The notes: a model not told the origin generated them from the sequence alone. Positions 31,436 through 44,835 are shown, counted from the first letter of the stretch. The stretch: 64,000 nt of DNA from Cladorhizidae sp. MBARI D1340-BT2 (GCA_028752905.1 JAQNBH010000015.1:36624163-36688162), one strand, 5' to 3'. A program made the numbers and translations.

Positions 31436-31728
31436 ATTATATTAATAGGTAAAGGGTTTATCTTGAGGCAACTCGTCTGATGCACTTTTTCGAGGTTGCT
31501 CCTATGGCAATATGACTAGTTTAGAGACATGCTCAAAGAACTCACCTTGGTGTTGGCAGGGCAACTTTGTGTGTCACCTGCCTCTGTTTCAATGTCTCAT
31601 GAACGGCTAGAGCATTTAGTCAAAATGTCAAGAGAGAAAATTTCAAGTGGATTATCGAGAAAATGGTCGTAGTAATTTAGGAATAATGTGTATGTACATG
31701 TATAAATACACACACACATGCAACACAC

Positions 31729-32061
31729 TTGTATACAGTGATATGTATATATAGCAAGATGAATACACTTGTCTTCAGCTGTAACTCATCCTTGCTAGAG
31801 GAGCGGGTTGAGGTACCTACCAAAACCAAAGGAGGATGTAATGAGGACATTGAGATCAACAGGGAACCGATGGCTGAAAACAGGGAGGCTGAAAACAGGG
31901 AGGCAAAGATGGTTGAAAACAGGGAGGCAAAGATGGTTAAAAACAGGGAGGAAATGCACAAAGTGGAGTTTTATTCTGGTGGTTTTAGAGCGTATAGAAT
32001 AAAAACAGCAGCTTTATATGCTGGAATACTCAGACACAGGGCTCGGGTTCAGGTGAATTAA
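31729..32061 (+). other. short frame with Asn-Arg-Glu repeats, doubtful gene
   Basis: A 110-codon frame contains a 12-27 bp tandem repeat (GAAAACAGGGAGGCWAAGAT-type) at about 31876-31955, giving repeated E/K-N-R-E-A. It runs into the start of block B at about 32020, where the sequence is duplicated non-coding flank. I list it for the repeat and do not believe it is a gene. Confidence 0.3.
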
Positions 32062-34608
32062 AGTGATCATGCGGTGTTTTAAGATACCAGCTAGTGTGCA
32101 GCCAAATGCTATGGGGAAGGGAAGAGTGTAGGCAGGGGATGTGCCACCTACTCGCAGAATGTACGATTTGCATTTGATAAATCAGTGTTAAAATAATGGT
32201 GTGCACAAAAATTTGCGTCACAACCCTGAACCAGCCTGACCAATTGCTTCAGCCCTAATGTATACGCAAGACAAATTATATTTGAACTAAACTTATATAT
32301 TATTATAGTGAAAGTGGTTTTTCAATGTAGACCACAAACAGTAGTCAATTCTAAGTGGAGCTGATATAGTGACAATTTTGGAATTGGTTGATCCTACAAT
32401 TTTTTGGGGGGAAATGAGATCCCCAAAATCATCTCCTGGTTCATGCTAATTCAGAACATAATGTAGTTTTGCAATGGCTTTCTCAATACAACTTATAACT
32501 AGTTGCTCAATGTTCCTACTAGATGAGATTATGGAGAGATTACTCATTGATTTTAGGATTTCCAATTAAAAATTGTCTCTCTCTCTCTCTCTATATATAT
32601 ATGGTAGTCTGAAATGTAATATACCAATGTAGATCACTAACATTTGCTCGACCTTTTACTTTTTGAAGTACACCAAATATAAGCTTTTAAAAAGGAGTAT
32701 AGTATTGTTTTAAATGTGAGATTCTTGTACTCTATAAAGATTAGAAATTTATTGCGTACTTATTAGAACGCAATTCAATATGCATTTTTTTTAAATAAAA
32801 CATTAATCGTCATTATAATGGAATTCTCAATAACTTTGTTACTCGAAGTCTCGACTAGTTGCTCTAGCATTATTTATGATGAAGGTTAGAAGAAATGTCC
32901 AGTTTCTACTATGTCAATCGGAGGTCATTTAGAGATTATATTCTTCTCGTTTTTTAATTTTAATCTTTGTTTTATTTTGGTTCCTCTGCATAACAGCATC
33001 ATCCTTCAAGAACTTGTAGCAGTTGCTCAGGATAACCCCAAAACTAATCATTAATAGCAGTCTTTATAATGTTTATACTTAAGTATATGCACATACATCA
33101 TGGGTCACAAGTGGTTTCAAATGGTTGTTTAATATCTGCACTGACAGAGTAAAGCTTCTAAGTAAACAAACTGGCCTTCCACCTCTTTGCAGTGAACATG
33201 CAGCAGTTACTGAATCACCTCAGCCAAAAATTGCTCACACACAAGCATGGTTATTGCATTGGGTATTTGGAGTCTAGTATTAGTAAAATTATTGCACACT
33301 GTGATGGGATGGGAAGGGGAGGAGGGGGGGAGGGAGGAGGGTGAAGGGTGGAAGGGAGATGGGGATGGAATAAATATAGCTGTGTGGTATATATATGTAT
33401 TTTTGGCATTTGTCATTTTGAAAATTGGCTGAGAAACACCAAAAATTAAATTGAGGGGCCAAACCCAAATAGGGAGTGCTATTGCACCATACACAAGATA
33501 TTACATCACACATTTGTACAAACCCTAAAATAACTTCTGCTGTTGATGAACTGATACACTGAAAGTAGCACTATTGCTAACACCTTTATCTCTAGCTACA
33601 CAAGGAGAGAACATCCGTGTAATGGAATCAGTATGACAATTGCGGGGGAAATCTTCGCACGAATTTTGCACAAGTATGATCGTATATAACATGAACGGTT
33701 TCCGTTGGACCAGTTCTCTCTTGTGTGTCTTCCAACTGGGATTTGGATGGTGAAAGTGTTGAAGGAACTGCAATACTGTAGCTATAGTCCAGTAGGTTAC
33801 TATGAGCGCCTCGGAAGAGACTGAAAAAAATTAACGTCAATCCAAATACCCCCCCCCCCCCCTTCCCAAGATACTCGACCGCATTCAACCCCACCCGCCG
33901 GAAACTAGCATGGGTTGCTGAAGTTACTGGAAGAACAAAGCATCAAGAAAGTTACAGCCAGTGAATAGTAGAAGCGTCTACTGACTCTACTCTCTATAAT
34001 TATGTTTTGCGTGGTGACAATGGAATGGATTATTCTAACAAGCTTAGCGCTTGCTCTTACAGCACTTCCGTCAGTGGAGGGACAAACATGTAAGTGCGCA
34101 GCTGCTTTCTATGTTATTTTAAACTGCTTGTTAGAAAGTGGAAATGGAAATCTAGACAGAAGCAGCTTTGGCAGAGCTTGCTGTCTAATTATTGAATTAT
34201 ATCTGTTTTTTATAATACTTTAAGCTTTGGCATTATATATATGTAGCTAGCTGCAGTGGTCAACATAGGTTGCGACTGCTGAAGAGTCCCCACACCTGCC
34301 AGCCATGGTCGTAGTGTTAGGGGTGTTGTAGTGTTAGGGGTGTAAAATAAAACAATATCCAACAACCCAACTAAACTAGGCACCACTTACCCCCAAAGCC
34401 TTCCCCCCCCCCCCCCAATTATTTTGGCTTGATGCATGTGGAGGAAGGAGGCAAGAAAATTCTACTTTTTAATGTGTGAAGTTTAGCTGTTGAAGCATCT
34501 GTACTTTTGCTGCTTGTACAGATAGCTATTTTACAGATAGGTATTGCCATAAAGTTTCTAACTGCTGAGCCCCATTTATTTTATAAAAGCACAATGTGCA
34601 TAAGCTGC

Positions 34609-35845
34609 CGATTATTGGTACGTCCAGTAAGTTGATTCTTGCAATGGAAGTGAACTTATTCATGCTCAACAATCCAGGTTAATTCCGGAAGTAACCTCGG
34701 CTATTAACTACGATGGTCAGAGTCCACATGCTAAAACCCAATTATCACATTCCGTACCTATTATCGACACCACATATTATCGACACCACATACAAATCAA
34801 TTATCGGCACTGTGTGATGTTTATGTTTTTAGCAAGACCCTAAACAGATCCATAATACATTTTATTTGCTAATAACTTTTACACAGTGACACCATGTTCA
34901 TACCTGATGTAAACATCATAAATATGTCAACAAAACAAAGCCATTTTATTACCCAAACAAATGTTAAGAGAAGTTATTGCTATAACATCAATAAATGCAA
35001 ACATGCTCCACAATGGAAAATAAACAAATCTCTCTTCCATCAGTGTCACAGGTTGAAGAGTCAATACACTGTTCCTGCAACAAATGATAGCCGGCAAACA
35101 TAACCCATGCAGAGCTAAATATGCCCAGGTTTGTCCATTAGGTTGTTTTCTACCAGTAGTCAATCATGTGAAATCTTCTCTTGAGAACTTGATTCTGCTA
35201 TGCCTTAATATGTGTACGGGTTTTCCCATATCCGATCTTTCCAACTACCTGGATGAATCCAGCAAGTTCGTTCTCCTCAGTAGCAATTAAATTAGTCCGT
35301 TGTCCTGCCTTCATGACATGAGTAACCTAGCCAAGATGTCTGCACTGTCATGCTCAATGACTGCATGCTGGACAGGTAAAGCATTCTTAACTGCTACAAG
35401 AGCAGTTTGCAGGACTCATCTTACCATTGCTTTCATTTTTTGCTCCTGCATGTGGTCAACAAAGGAGGAGCACTACAATCCTGACCTTCTTCCTACCCCG
35501 TGGCATCCTAATGGAAATATGGATAAAGTAGCTAGTCAGCCAATTCCATGAAACAGATGAGCAGTCCTCTATCATTATGGTTCCAGTCAACACAACTATG
35601 ACAGCAATCTAACCAGAAACAAATGCTAAGGCAAACTTATCTTGCAAGGGCAATAAAGTCTGAAATAATCAAGAAATGAGAAGCCTTGTCCAATGTACAG
35701 TAACAAGAAACTGGTTCAGCTCCTTCTCAATGTCAGGTAATGTTCCAGAATATTATCGTAAGCTTTGATATTACGAGTGATGTAAGTATGCCGATGATTG
35801 GTGCACTATGGTGCTGATGATTGGTGCACCAGGTGCCGATAATTG
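34609..35845 (-). mobile_element. pogo/CENP-B-type remnant in copy B intron 1
   Basis: Same remnant as 8587-9809. Minus-strand sequence near 35220-35290 reads EENELAGFIQVVGKIGYGKT. The right inverted end GTGCCGATAATTGG falls in a 22-bp minisatellite (35789-35866). The presence in both A and B dates the insertion before the duplication. Confidence 0.45.
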
Positions 35846-35866
35846 GTGCACCAGGTGCCGATAGAG
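35789..35866 (+). repeat. 22-bp minisatellite, about 3.5 units
   Basis: Units of the form GTGCCGATAATTGGTGCACC with AG, differing by a few bases. Copy A has about one and a half units at the equivalent site (9778-9810). The unit overlaps the inverted end of the pogo-like remnant. Confidence 0.75.
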
Positions 35867-38800
35867 CAATGCCAATGATTGTCCACTTACTTGTATGCTA
35901 CACCTGTTTTTATGGTCTGTATAGGCACTGATATAGCACATTCATATGCCATGATTATTTCCAAGTGCTATCGGCAAACTGGATGAACTCTACAGTGTAT
36001 AAGGAACAACACATCCAGAAAAGATAACATGCTTGTATTGATAGGATTTGTTGCAGGCAACTAGTAGCACAGAGCACCTGTAATGCTCCACTCCATTGGG
36101 ATTTTTTCCCTTCCTTTCACTCCCTCCCATTCTCCTGTGTAACATTAATTATTGTACCGATTACGATATAAATGCATGTCAGTTTGTGTAGGAAATGATT
36201 CTGCATTGGTTGTGAGCATTATAGAATATACCAGAGTGTATTACGAGACTTATGTAGATGTACAAGAGATATACGAGAAATGTATATACAACATCGACAG
36301 GCCTTTTCACTTCCACTAGCTTACAGATTGCTGGAGCGATCTGAGGCCACATTTTCTATCATTGCTGACAAGTTTAGAGTAGCATGGAATAGTTTAGCTT
36401 GACCAACAGGAAGCCATGTTGCAATGTTATATAGTTCACACCTGTGTTAACAACTAGATCAAACATTAGAGCACCCAAATGAACACTGTATGATTTATAT
36501 AATGTCAATATTGACTTGAGTGTTACATCATATTATAATTATTATCATTATGTAAATCTAGGTGGTATTACACAAAGCACTGTAGTAGTGGGTGGATCAA
36601 GTGATTTCCGAGGTCTTTCACAGTATAGATATGTGCTGCGAGGTATTTCTAAAGGAGGTGAACCTACATCTTTCACTTGGAGAAGAGACGGTGTTGTACT
36701 CTCCTCTAGTGCCCCCTACAGTATTGCAGACCCAGTACTGTTCACCAGTGAAAATCCTTGCTCTGACAGATTCTATGATAGCAGGCTAACTGTGACAGGC
36801 AAAGTAACTGGAGAGTTTACATACACTGTCAGAAATGAGGTCACGGACAGTGATGTGGTGGGCACACTAACTATAGAAGGTAAGCATTAATGCAGTATAC
36901 TAGGTTAATAGTACTTCATAGATCATTTCTGATAGACTAATTATTTATTATTAGAAGTGGCTTGGGTCTCAATGAGGGAGCATGCTGCGCACCAGTAGCA
37001 TTATTTCATTTTAGCTGCAGCATTCTTGAAGTGATGGAATGTGCTAATGGAAATTTTTCCATTTGCCTTTCTTTAATTTTTTAAATTTTGTCACTAATTT
37101 GTAGGACCTCACATATTGTAATTGCAGGAGTATAAGTCAGATATTTAAGTCACAAACCTCGAACTTTCTGAGGTCAACTCCATGTTTAATGCTGCAACCT
37201 AGGGGATATACAATAGGTCAGGCAATACATGGTGGAGTTATTAGGACATAAGATGTTTGTAATAATTATCAAGTAAGTGTTCTGACAGTGATTATAATAG
37301 TTGGTAGGCATCTCAACTGTACTATACCTTTGATGTAACGCTACTGAGCTTATAGAGATTTATTTTCATTAGAGCTTTAGACAAAAAAGCGTCTTCAGAT
37401 TTGCACACAATGCTTTGTATCGTGTGTAGTCATCTCACGGTTTTTGTTAAAACAAAACCCTGATAATTGTCTCTTTGTTTTCAACACATGTCAGGTGGTC
37501 ATACGTATTAATCATAAAATGCGATACAATATTAAGTTTGCTTTCTACCAACTTCACATGACATCATGCTGCTGAGAGTGTACTTGTTTGAATCATTTCA
37601 TCCTAGTGACTCGAGTTTTTAAATGTGATTAGCTACACATCACATGATCTTTGTATATCGTGAGTGCCTATATAGCTGCGTGTAATGGTTGAGGGCATGC
37701 ACTATTCAGGCGAGCTCTCTATTCTTGTACCCTCAAACATGTAACACTGGCTGCCCTTGGCTATTAGTTGCAGTTGTATTTGTTCACATTTATATATATA
37801 TTATTGTCACAGGTATGTAATGTTGTTGTTGTTGAAATTTTTTAAATTCTTGCTGCAGTTGCAGACAATCCTTCTAATGTTATGCTCCATCAAAATGGGA
37901 GGTTCACTGTAGAAATAAGCTGGACTCTTTCAGCCACTCCTCCTTCTAGAGGATGCATCCTCTTAATTGGGTCTTTAATTGGTACAACAGTAACAAATCC
38001 TCACACGTACACGGCATTAACAATGCAAGTTGGTGAGGTTATTACTGTTCGTTTGGTGGCCGCATCAAACCACTTTTTAGTGATGAACTGGGGCCAGTGT
38101 CCATCACTATACGAGGTGAGGAAATAGCAATCACGTTAGACTTTGTTATATCCACTGCTGTTGGCATTTCCCCCCACCAGATTTGCTGGCTCCGATTGTC
38201 ACATCATCATCAGTGACTGCCACTTCAGCCACTCTAGTTTTGGCCCAGCCTATGGACAGCCTACCAGCAGACCAGTACACAGTGACCTTCACTAGAAGAA
38301 CAGGTGGAGTGCAGACAGAATGTCCGAATGTTGCAGGCATTGTGACTATGACCAGCTCCTCTGACTCTATGCTGTTGGAGGGTCTGCAAGAGTTCAGTGT
38401 GTACTCTGTCAGTGTCACTGCCAGAACATTTGATCTGACAAGGTCAATTAGTGCAGCAGACATCACCACACTAACAGAAGGTGAGCACACTGGCTGATAC
38501 TCATTTAAGGTTGTTTGTTATCTCATCCCCATACTATAATTATATGTAGTCCCAGATGTTGCTCCACGTGACTTCACAAATGTCACTGTAACGACGAAGG
38601 ATCACACTGAAATGGAAGAACATAATCTGCATCCAGCGTAATGGACTCATAACTAGTTTTGAGATACGATATGGGCAAGTAGCTGGTACACTAATCACGA
38701 TGACCATTGACAGTTCAGACACTACTAATTACACTGTTGAGGGACTCTTGCCCATCACTGAGTACAGGTTTCAACTAGCTGCCATCAACATCAATGGCAC

Positions 38801-40389
38801 TGGAACATACACTCCTTTCATTGGCCCGATAAGAACTGATGAAGATGGTATGCCAAAACTCAATGCAGCTGTAATAGTATTAGTAACTTTTATTATGTTT
38901 AAACATTATGCAGTGCCAGGTGCTGTGTCAGGTCTGGCAGGTAATGTGAAGTTGTACTCCCTGGAGCTATTCTGGAGTCCTCGTCAAATGCCTAATGGAG
39001 TCCTTACTGGCTATGACATCATGTACACAGTAAATGACAGCTCCTCTCACACTGCCAATGTGACTGCCACCTCCAAACCCCAGCACACCATAAGGGATCT
39101 GCAACCGCCGACCACCATCTCCCACATCACAATCACTGCCAGCACTCGGATAGGAGCTGGAGAACCAACACAGTTCAGCAATGTCTTTATTATTCTCACT
39201 GAACCCCATAACTGCATACATGGTTGATATGCTTATAAAGAACACTATCTAACTTCTTGCAAATGTAAGGATTCTCTATTTGTCAAAAAAAAATTCAGCT
39301 AACTAAATGTGGAAGAAGTCATAATCAACTCCAATAGAATAAAATGACTTTCTCAACAATTCCCTTTTACTTTCTTGTCCACAACGATGCTGGATACTCT
39401 AAGCTTAGTATTTTATTACTGCCTGAGGCTAGAATAGCTAGCCAAAACATTGAGGAGATAATTTAAGTTGTTAGTTGGGAAGGCCATGATACAATGGTTG
39501 CAGCATTAATATGTCCTCAGTGTATTCTTACTAGATTTCCCTTGTTCATACCTTGTCTACTTTCTCTTCTCTGTGCTGCAGCAATGGTGACTAATGTGAT
39601 AGTTACAGTTCTGACTGACACTTCTGTCAGAGTTTCATGGGAGAGACTACTAATCAGTGAAATCACACAATACATCATAATCTATCAGCTGACGGAGAAC
39701 CGAAAGAGACAAGCAACAAAGAGTTTCATAGAAGTACCCAGCATTGAGAACTCTGTGGACATAGCCGCTCTGATCACCGGTTCAGAGTACCAGTTTCAAA
39801 TGGGTGCACAAGCTGAGGTGGAGGGAGGGTTCATCATGGGAGAGAGGTCATTGCTGACAACCATGTCAGTACGACAAGTTTCCATTGTTGCTCGACCTCA
39901 TTCTACAAAACCAACCACTCAAAGTGAGGGATTGAATACGTTACATAGTGTATAGCTATATTACCAAGAACAAAAACAGACCTCTCATCCATCTGTCTAC
40001 TCTAGTTTATTAACACTGTCACAACCACTTTATCTGCTTAACCTATTTTTTATTTTCTTGCACATAATGTTACATCCAACAACCATAGATTATTAGGGAA
40101 AAATGTCAAACATGCGAAGCTTGACAACACTGTAGGTGAAGAAGTTATGTAGCTGTATTTTAGAGCAGCAGAATAATTGCCTGCACTTCTTTTAATCCCC
40201 CCAAAATATAGTTTGAAGCCTGAGTTGTAATTTGTATATTTCTTGCTTGTTTAATAATAATATAATTTCATGAAACACATCAATCTAAGTGTACATATAG
40301 CATACGTATAATATAGAAACATACATTTTAATCACAACAAACGATGTTAATATTATGTTTATCAGTAGTTGGTATATCCAAGTTTAGCC

Positions 40390-40600
40390 TATTCCAAATC
40401 AGGCATTCAGGTTTTGAAGTTCCCTCTACTTTAGCTCCAGTAACTTGGCTATCGTTACACCTATGAAAAATATTTTAGTATCAAAAGAGAGCACGCAGAG
40501 AGACCTATCTTTTAAGTCCATAGCATGATGTTTACAGAATCTACGGAACTATTAAAGTGGTAATCACACCAAAAAAAATTAAATTAAAAAAATGCAACTG
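40390..40600 (-). mobile_element. repeat fragment in copy B intron, related to the 12557-13854 element
   Basis: The sequence around 40430-40560 (ACCTATGAAAAATATTTTAG; AGAGAGACCTATCTTTTAAG) matches 13550-13660 inside the copy A intron insertion and, on the other strand, 15840-15990. It is absent from the equivalent intron of copy A, so it inserted after the duplication. No ends were defined. Confidence 0.55.
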
Positions 40601-41140
40601 TCCCCCCCTTGAGGAGGCTAGGGCTAGGGCTAGGCTACTGTGACTTATTGCCTGGTAAAAATGGTAGCTCATTGTTATAGTATCAGAAAATATTGTGGAA
40701 AGATCGACTATTGTGTATATTACATATTTATCTTCTCTATGGTACATATAGTTGCTATCACTGCAGTGACTGTTTTCATCTTCACTGTTGTTTTGTATTC
40801 AATCATCCTAACACTGGTGTTAGTTGTGTTACATCATAGGAACCACAATAGGTGAGAACTTGTTAATAACATTAAGGTGATTACTAATGTGATTGATGTA
40901 ATAATTATCTTGGTAGCCTGCAGGAAATTACCAATCACTATGAAGATGTCAATAGCAAGTATGTGTGGCAAACTTGTTATTGTAAATGTTAGTGAATATC
41001 ATGTTGACTTTCACTTTCACAGACAAGTAGTGGAATTGAAGGAGTGTCAAGCATATGGACAAGTCTCTGCATCAGGGCACACCTCCCAGGGGGCTCCACC
41101 TGCAACCATAGAACATGAAGGAGTGTATGACAATATCTAA

Positions 41141-42826
41141 CCTTTGCACAGCTGACAATAATAATATAATTATAGCAGCTATTATAAGTATTTGTTCAAG
41201 TGTATAGTGAATATTATAACATGTAGATATGAGATTTATTACAGAGTGTTTCATACGACTTAATTTACCTAGCTGTGTAAATCCATGACTTTTTCATGCA
41301 TATATTTTGATGTTTCATTAATAATAGAGCCATAAGCAGAGCTTAAAAACAGATGTAACAAGAGGGGGGCAGGGGGCATTCCATCCTGGATCAATTTTTT
41401 CAGGTGAATGCTGCTATCTGAAACATTGAGTCAAGTTGATTATTGAGGAAGTTGGTATAATTTATTTATAATTATTTTCTTGGCTTACAAAAAAAGAAAT
41501 ATCATCTGAGACACATGGATCTCAAGTATTCACATTTTTCAATGTGTGGCATGGACTATGGCACATTGCTCTGGATGAAGCAACATCATTTCTCTCCATA
41601 ATCAACATTCCATTTAAATACCCTCAATCCTGTACCATTTAATGTTATTACTGTATCACCCGAAATATCATAGCACATGGTTAAGCATATTAAAGGCTAG
41701 CATGCGTTAATATAATAGCCAAAAACTTTGCAGTCATCTGGTGACCCAGATGAATCAAGATCAAAATTACCAGACAGCATTCCTGAGCTGCTGCAGAGAG
41801 AAAAATTTAACAGAGGGGGGCAGAGAAAGTCGGCTGCAACATTGCTTCATCGTGCATGTGGCCACAGAGAGAGGTTTAGAGCCAGATGCAGCAAAGGTGG
41901 GAACCATCTTAGTGAGCCAACCAGCTAGAGTTTTGCACTTTTTGGAATTCATGTAATGAATTTCAAAATTCCTTTCTTACCTGTCAGAGGTTTGAAATTT
42001 CTACAAAGCTGAAAAAGGTGAGAAATACTTTTTTATTATTTTATTTTTTTATATATTTTTCAATAGCCAAGAGGCTAGTAGAAATAAGTAAAAAGTTGAT
42101 TATAGTGAAGTAGTTAGAAGTCAAAGTGCTGCTAAGTAGTGTTGAATATAGTGCTCAAATTTTCCAAGTGAATTATTTAATGCAATTGGGGAGAGAATTC
42201 CGGAGCCTAGTAATAGCAGGGGGAAATGAAAGGCAACGACTGAGCTCTGTATGGGATTAGTTGGAGCAAGGCACTGGACAAGAGATGTAATGTATAAAGT
42301 TACCAAGAATTGCTGGAAAGGATCGCAATGGGGAAGAGAAGGAGCTATATTTCAAGGAATGCCATGTAGTGAAGAGAGTGAGAAGGACTAGAAGAAAAAG
42401 CCCCACTAGTGGCTGTTGTTGAGCCTGGTACATCACCGCATCAGGCAAGTTGAATGTTTATCTCCATACTAAAAAGTTACTTGTGTTTCCTTCCTTTGTT
42501 AGTGAGTATCTCAGATCCTGAAGGTGAGGGTAGCACTTTCTGTGAACCTTCACTTACCTTGCAATAAATTGAAAATATCTGAAGAGAGGCCAGTTCCAGT
42601 GGTGACCCTGACCAGGAAGAAGTTGGCTCTCCTGGATCATTCAGCTTCTTCTGGGCTTCTGCTACTTGATCTACTGGCTCTACCTCTTTGGACTAGAGGG
42701 GTGTTTTGGGAGAACTGGGTAAGGGTAATCATATATAGACTTAGATAAGCTTAGACTGGTCATAGGGTTAATAAGTGTATGTAATGTATAGCCAAGCTCC
42801 CTTATAACTGAAGGAAATTTTTTGGG
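41141..42826. other. 3' flank of copy B, then unplaced sequence
   Basis: Up to about 41990 this is receptor 3' flank, the same as the inverted 24490-25280. From 42000 to 42826 the sequence has no match in blocks A or D. The minus strand near 42120-42300 shows a broken frame with C-L-S-F-P-P-A-I-T-R-L-R-N-S-L-P, reminiscent of the F-F-P-x-x-I-R-x-W-N-x-L-P motif near the C-terminus of non-LTR retrotransposon proteins. This is weak evidence. Confidence 0.35.
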
Positions 42827-42964
42827 GGCTGAGATCTACTTGGTAGGATGATTATTAGGGCTGAGACCTACTTAGTAGGATGGCTGAGACCTACTTAGTA
42901 GCATGATTGTTAGGGCTGAGACCTACTTAGTAGGATGATTATTAGGGCTGAGACCTACTTAGTA
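42827..42964 (+). repeat. tandem repeat of about 33 bp
   Basis: Five occurrences of GGCTGAGAYCTACTTRGTA, four followed by GSATGAT or GGATG and three by a full TTRTTAG spacer, at about 42827-42964. One unit is shortened. No spacer diversity, so it is not CRISPR. Confidence 0.85.
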
Positions 42965-43009
42965 TTTTTTTTAAATATACCAAGTTAATAGGGAGTGATG
43001 CAAATGCAC

Positions 43010-43740
43010 TAACCCAGATTATTATGTTGGATGCTGCTCATAGGTTACATGATTTTTATGTGGTTGGGCATGAAGACATCATTGATCTTAGTGTTACTGT
43101 TGACAGAACGTGGCATAGACAGGCCACACATCCAATTATGGCATTGCTGTGATGTCTTGAGCCACTGGAGAAGTTTTAAATTGTTATCATATCTCTAAGG
43201 TCTATCAAGCTTACACGTGAATACCTGAAAATAATTATTTACAAAGAATGGTGTGAGGGTCACGAGGTAAGTTGTGAAGCCAGTTTTGAAGGCTGTTCTG
43301 GTTACATGGAAGTTGTAGGAACACAAAAACATTTTTGGCGTTCAGTGGATAGACGGAAGCTTTTAGGTACACACATTATTAGTGATGGGGATATAAATGG
43401 TTCTTGGATGTCAAGCCTTATGGACCTAGTGTTGAAATAGAGAAGATAGAATATATAAATCACATTAGTAAGCGGATTTTAAAGCATTTTGGGATGTGCA
43501 TTAAAAGGCGCTGTTGATGATGATGGCAAGCATGTACTTTGGGTGTGCTAGGGGGATCAGTCATGTGTCTATAATTCAAATGCAAACCTACTATGGGGAG
43601 CAATTACAAATAATGAGGACAACCTCCTAGATGGGATGATCCGCAATGTGAAAGCAATTTTTTAAATCAAATCCTCAACCTGAGTGTTGTCCTCCAGGCA
43701 TTTTGAGTTGAGCCTGCGCTAAACATTTCCCAGTGTTTGG
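43010..43740 (+). pseudogene. Mutator-like transposase remnant
   Basis: Plus-strand sequence in shifting frames reads DIIDLSVTVDRTWHRQ, then CEASFEGCSGYMEVVG and RSVDRR, then YGPSVEIEKIEYINHISKR, and later YYG-A-I-T-N-N-E-D. These are in the order seen in the Mutator-like transposase domain proteins of sponges and cnidarians (S-V-D-G-T-W-x-x-R-G; E-G-S-x-G-x-M-E; Y-G-P-x-V-x-I-x-K-x-E-C-x-x-H). There are at least two frameshifts and several stops. The conserved G-T-W is R-T-W here. It has no counterpart in blocks A or D. Confidence 0.7.
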
Positions 43741-44649
43741 CTGCTATATACACACAGAATCAAAATGAGAGTTTTAATACTGTAGTGTGGAGTTGAGTGG
43801 ATAAGACAGAGCATATGAGTGTGACAAGTATCAGGCTTGCTGTCGATTTAGGTGTGGTAGGCTTCATGGCTTTGGTAAGATTATGTCTAAAAGGTATATC
43901 TAAGATGTCCTTTGAGAATGTTTTGCTTTGTTTTGTCAAGCTTGCAGGGATTTCTGGAGGATGAGTGAGGACGTGTGTGGAGGATGATGATGGATGCACC
44001 TGGGCATTGGAGCCCCTGCAAATGATGATGTGTTTATGTTAATATCACCATAGCAACATAACAAAACAAGTCCGATGCATCTTTAAACATATATAATATA
44101 GTTAGACACTGGCTGTTGCTGAAAAATAGAGGAAAGTGAAAGTTGCTTCCGACCTTTTGGAAGTGATTTTTCAAGAAGGTTATAACTTTCAATATTTTTA
44201 TCCTTTCCCATAATATTTTTATATCAAATTTTATATTCTACAACTTGACGTTGAGTTTTTGTTTGAGAGGATCATTAAAAAACACATTGTATAAATGAAA
44301 ATGTACCCATGTTGATAAATTTTTTATTAAAATGTCAGCTGAAGAAATAATAGAGCATGTTAATGACTATATCCATCCTTTCAGTCATCCATGCATCCGC
44401 TTTCACCTTTATACCTGTGCAGAAAATCTTTGTTTGTTTATAGGAGAGACAGTTTGGGGGTGCTTTGTGTGTGTGTGTGTATGTGTGTGCTTGCATGCAT
44501 GCGTGTGTGTTGGGGGGGGGAGTGGGGTGGGGGCTGGTTATTGGAGTGTCAGTTAGTTGTTCGTCCCATTCAGGCTGGCTTGTTCTGCTATCTGGTAACT
44601 AAGCTCCTAAACTGTGCAGCCCAATCTCACCTGTGAACTCAGTCCGGCC
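43741..44649. other. no gene recognised; TG microsatellite
   Basis: Low-information sequence with a TG/G-rich tract at 44457-44535. The two overlapping frames at 44332-44636 exist only because of that tract. Confidence 0.4.
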
Positions 44650-44835
44650 AATCAAACCCATGGATGATGAATGCACAGTGCATAGATGGATAGAAAGATG
44701 CTTAGATATGTCATGTGTGGCAACAACAATTTTTCTATCCAACTCCCCACTGATGGCTTGCTTCTCCTTGGAATAATACATCAATAAAATCAGCATGACA
44801 AAAGTACATGCAAAAATCGGAAGAAAGACTACTAA
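44650..44835 (-). CDS. candidate minus-strand transmembrane exon in block B spacer
   Basis: The minus-strand frame reads LVVFLPIFACTFVMLILLMY, then YSKEKQ and a tail with GELDRKIVVATHDISKH. It follows a pyrimidine-rich stretch with a CAG acceptor (44836-44838 on plus). A matching open frame lies at 55118-55287 (VVFLLIFACTLVMLILLMYY); in block A (19064-19245) it has a stop after MLIL. A hydrophobic segment kept open in two of three copies hints at a convergent membrane-protein gene, but other exons are not established and the differences may be neutral. Confidence 0.25.

Larger units (their letters stand above)
34002..41140 (+). pseudogene. receptor copy B: full exon set, disrupted
   Basis: Exon equivalents: 34002-34089 signal peptide; 36562-36879 Ig-like; 37859-38115 FN3-1; 38181-38480 FN3-2; 38556-38847 FN3-3; 38914-39207 FN3-4; 39582-39923 FN3-5; 40752-40851 TM; 40917-40958 the 42-nt ITIM-like exon with good GTATGT donor; 41023-41140 tail ending Y-D-N-I and stop. 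Three lesions relative to copy A: one T missing from the run near 38073 (FN3-1), two bases missing near 38590 (FN3-3), and the FN3-4 donor GTGAGT changed to ATAACT (39208). There is no second FN3 set. Lesions in an assembly could be errors, but three independent ones point to a pseudogene with a still intact tail. Confidence 0.8.

Noticed and set aside
39207..39216. U12-type (AT-AC) intron after FN3-4 in copy B
   Set aside because: ATAACT does not fit the ATATCCTT donor consensus, and paralogues have GTGAGT there; a mutated U2 donor is simpler.
44332..44636. Two overlapping open frames
   Set aside because: Both depend on a TG/G-rich low-complexity tract.
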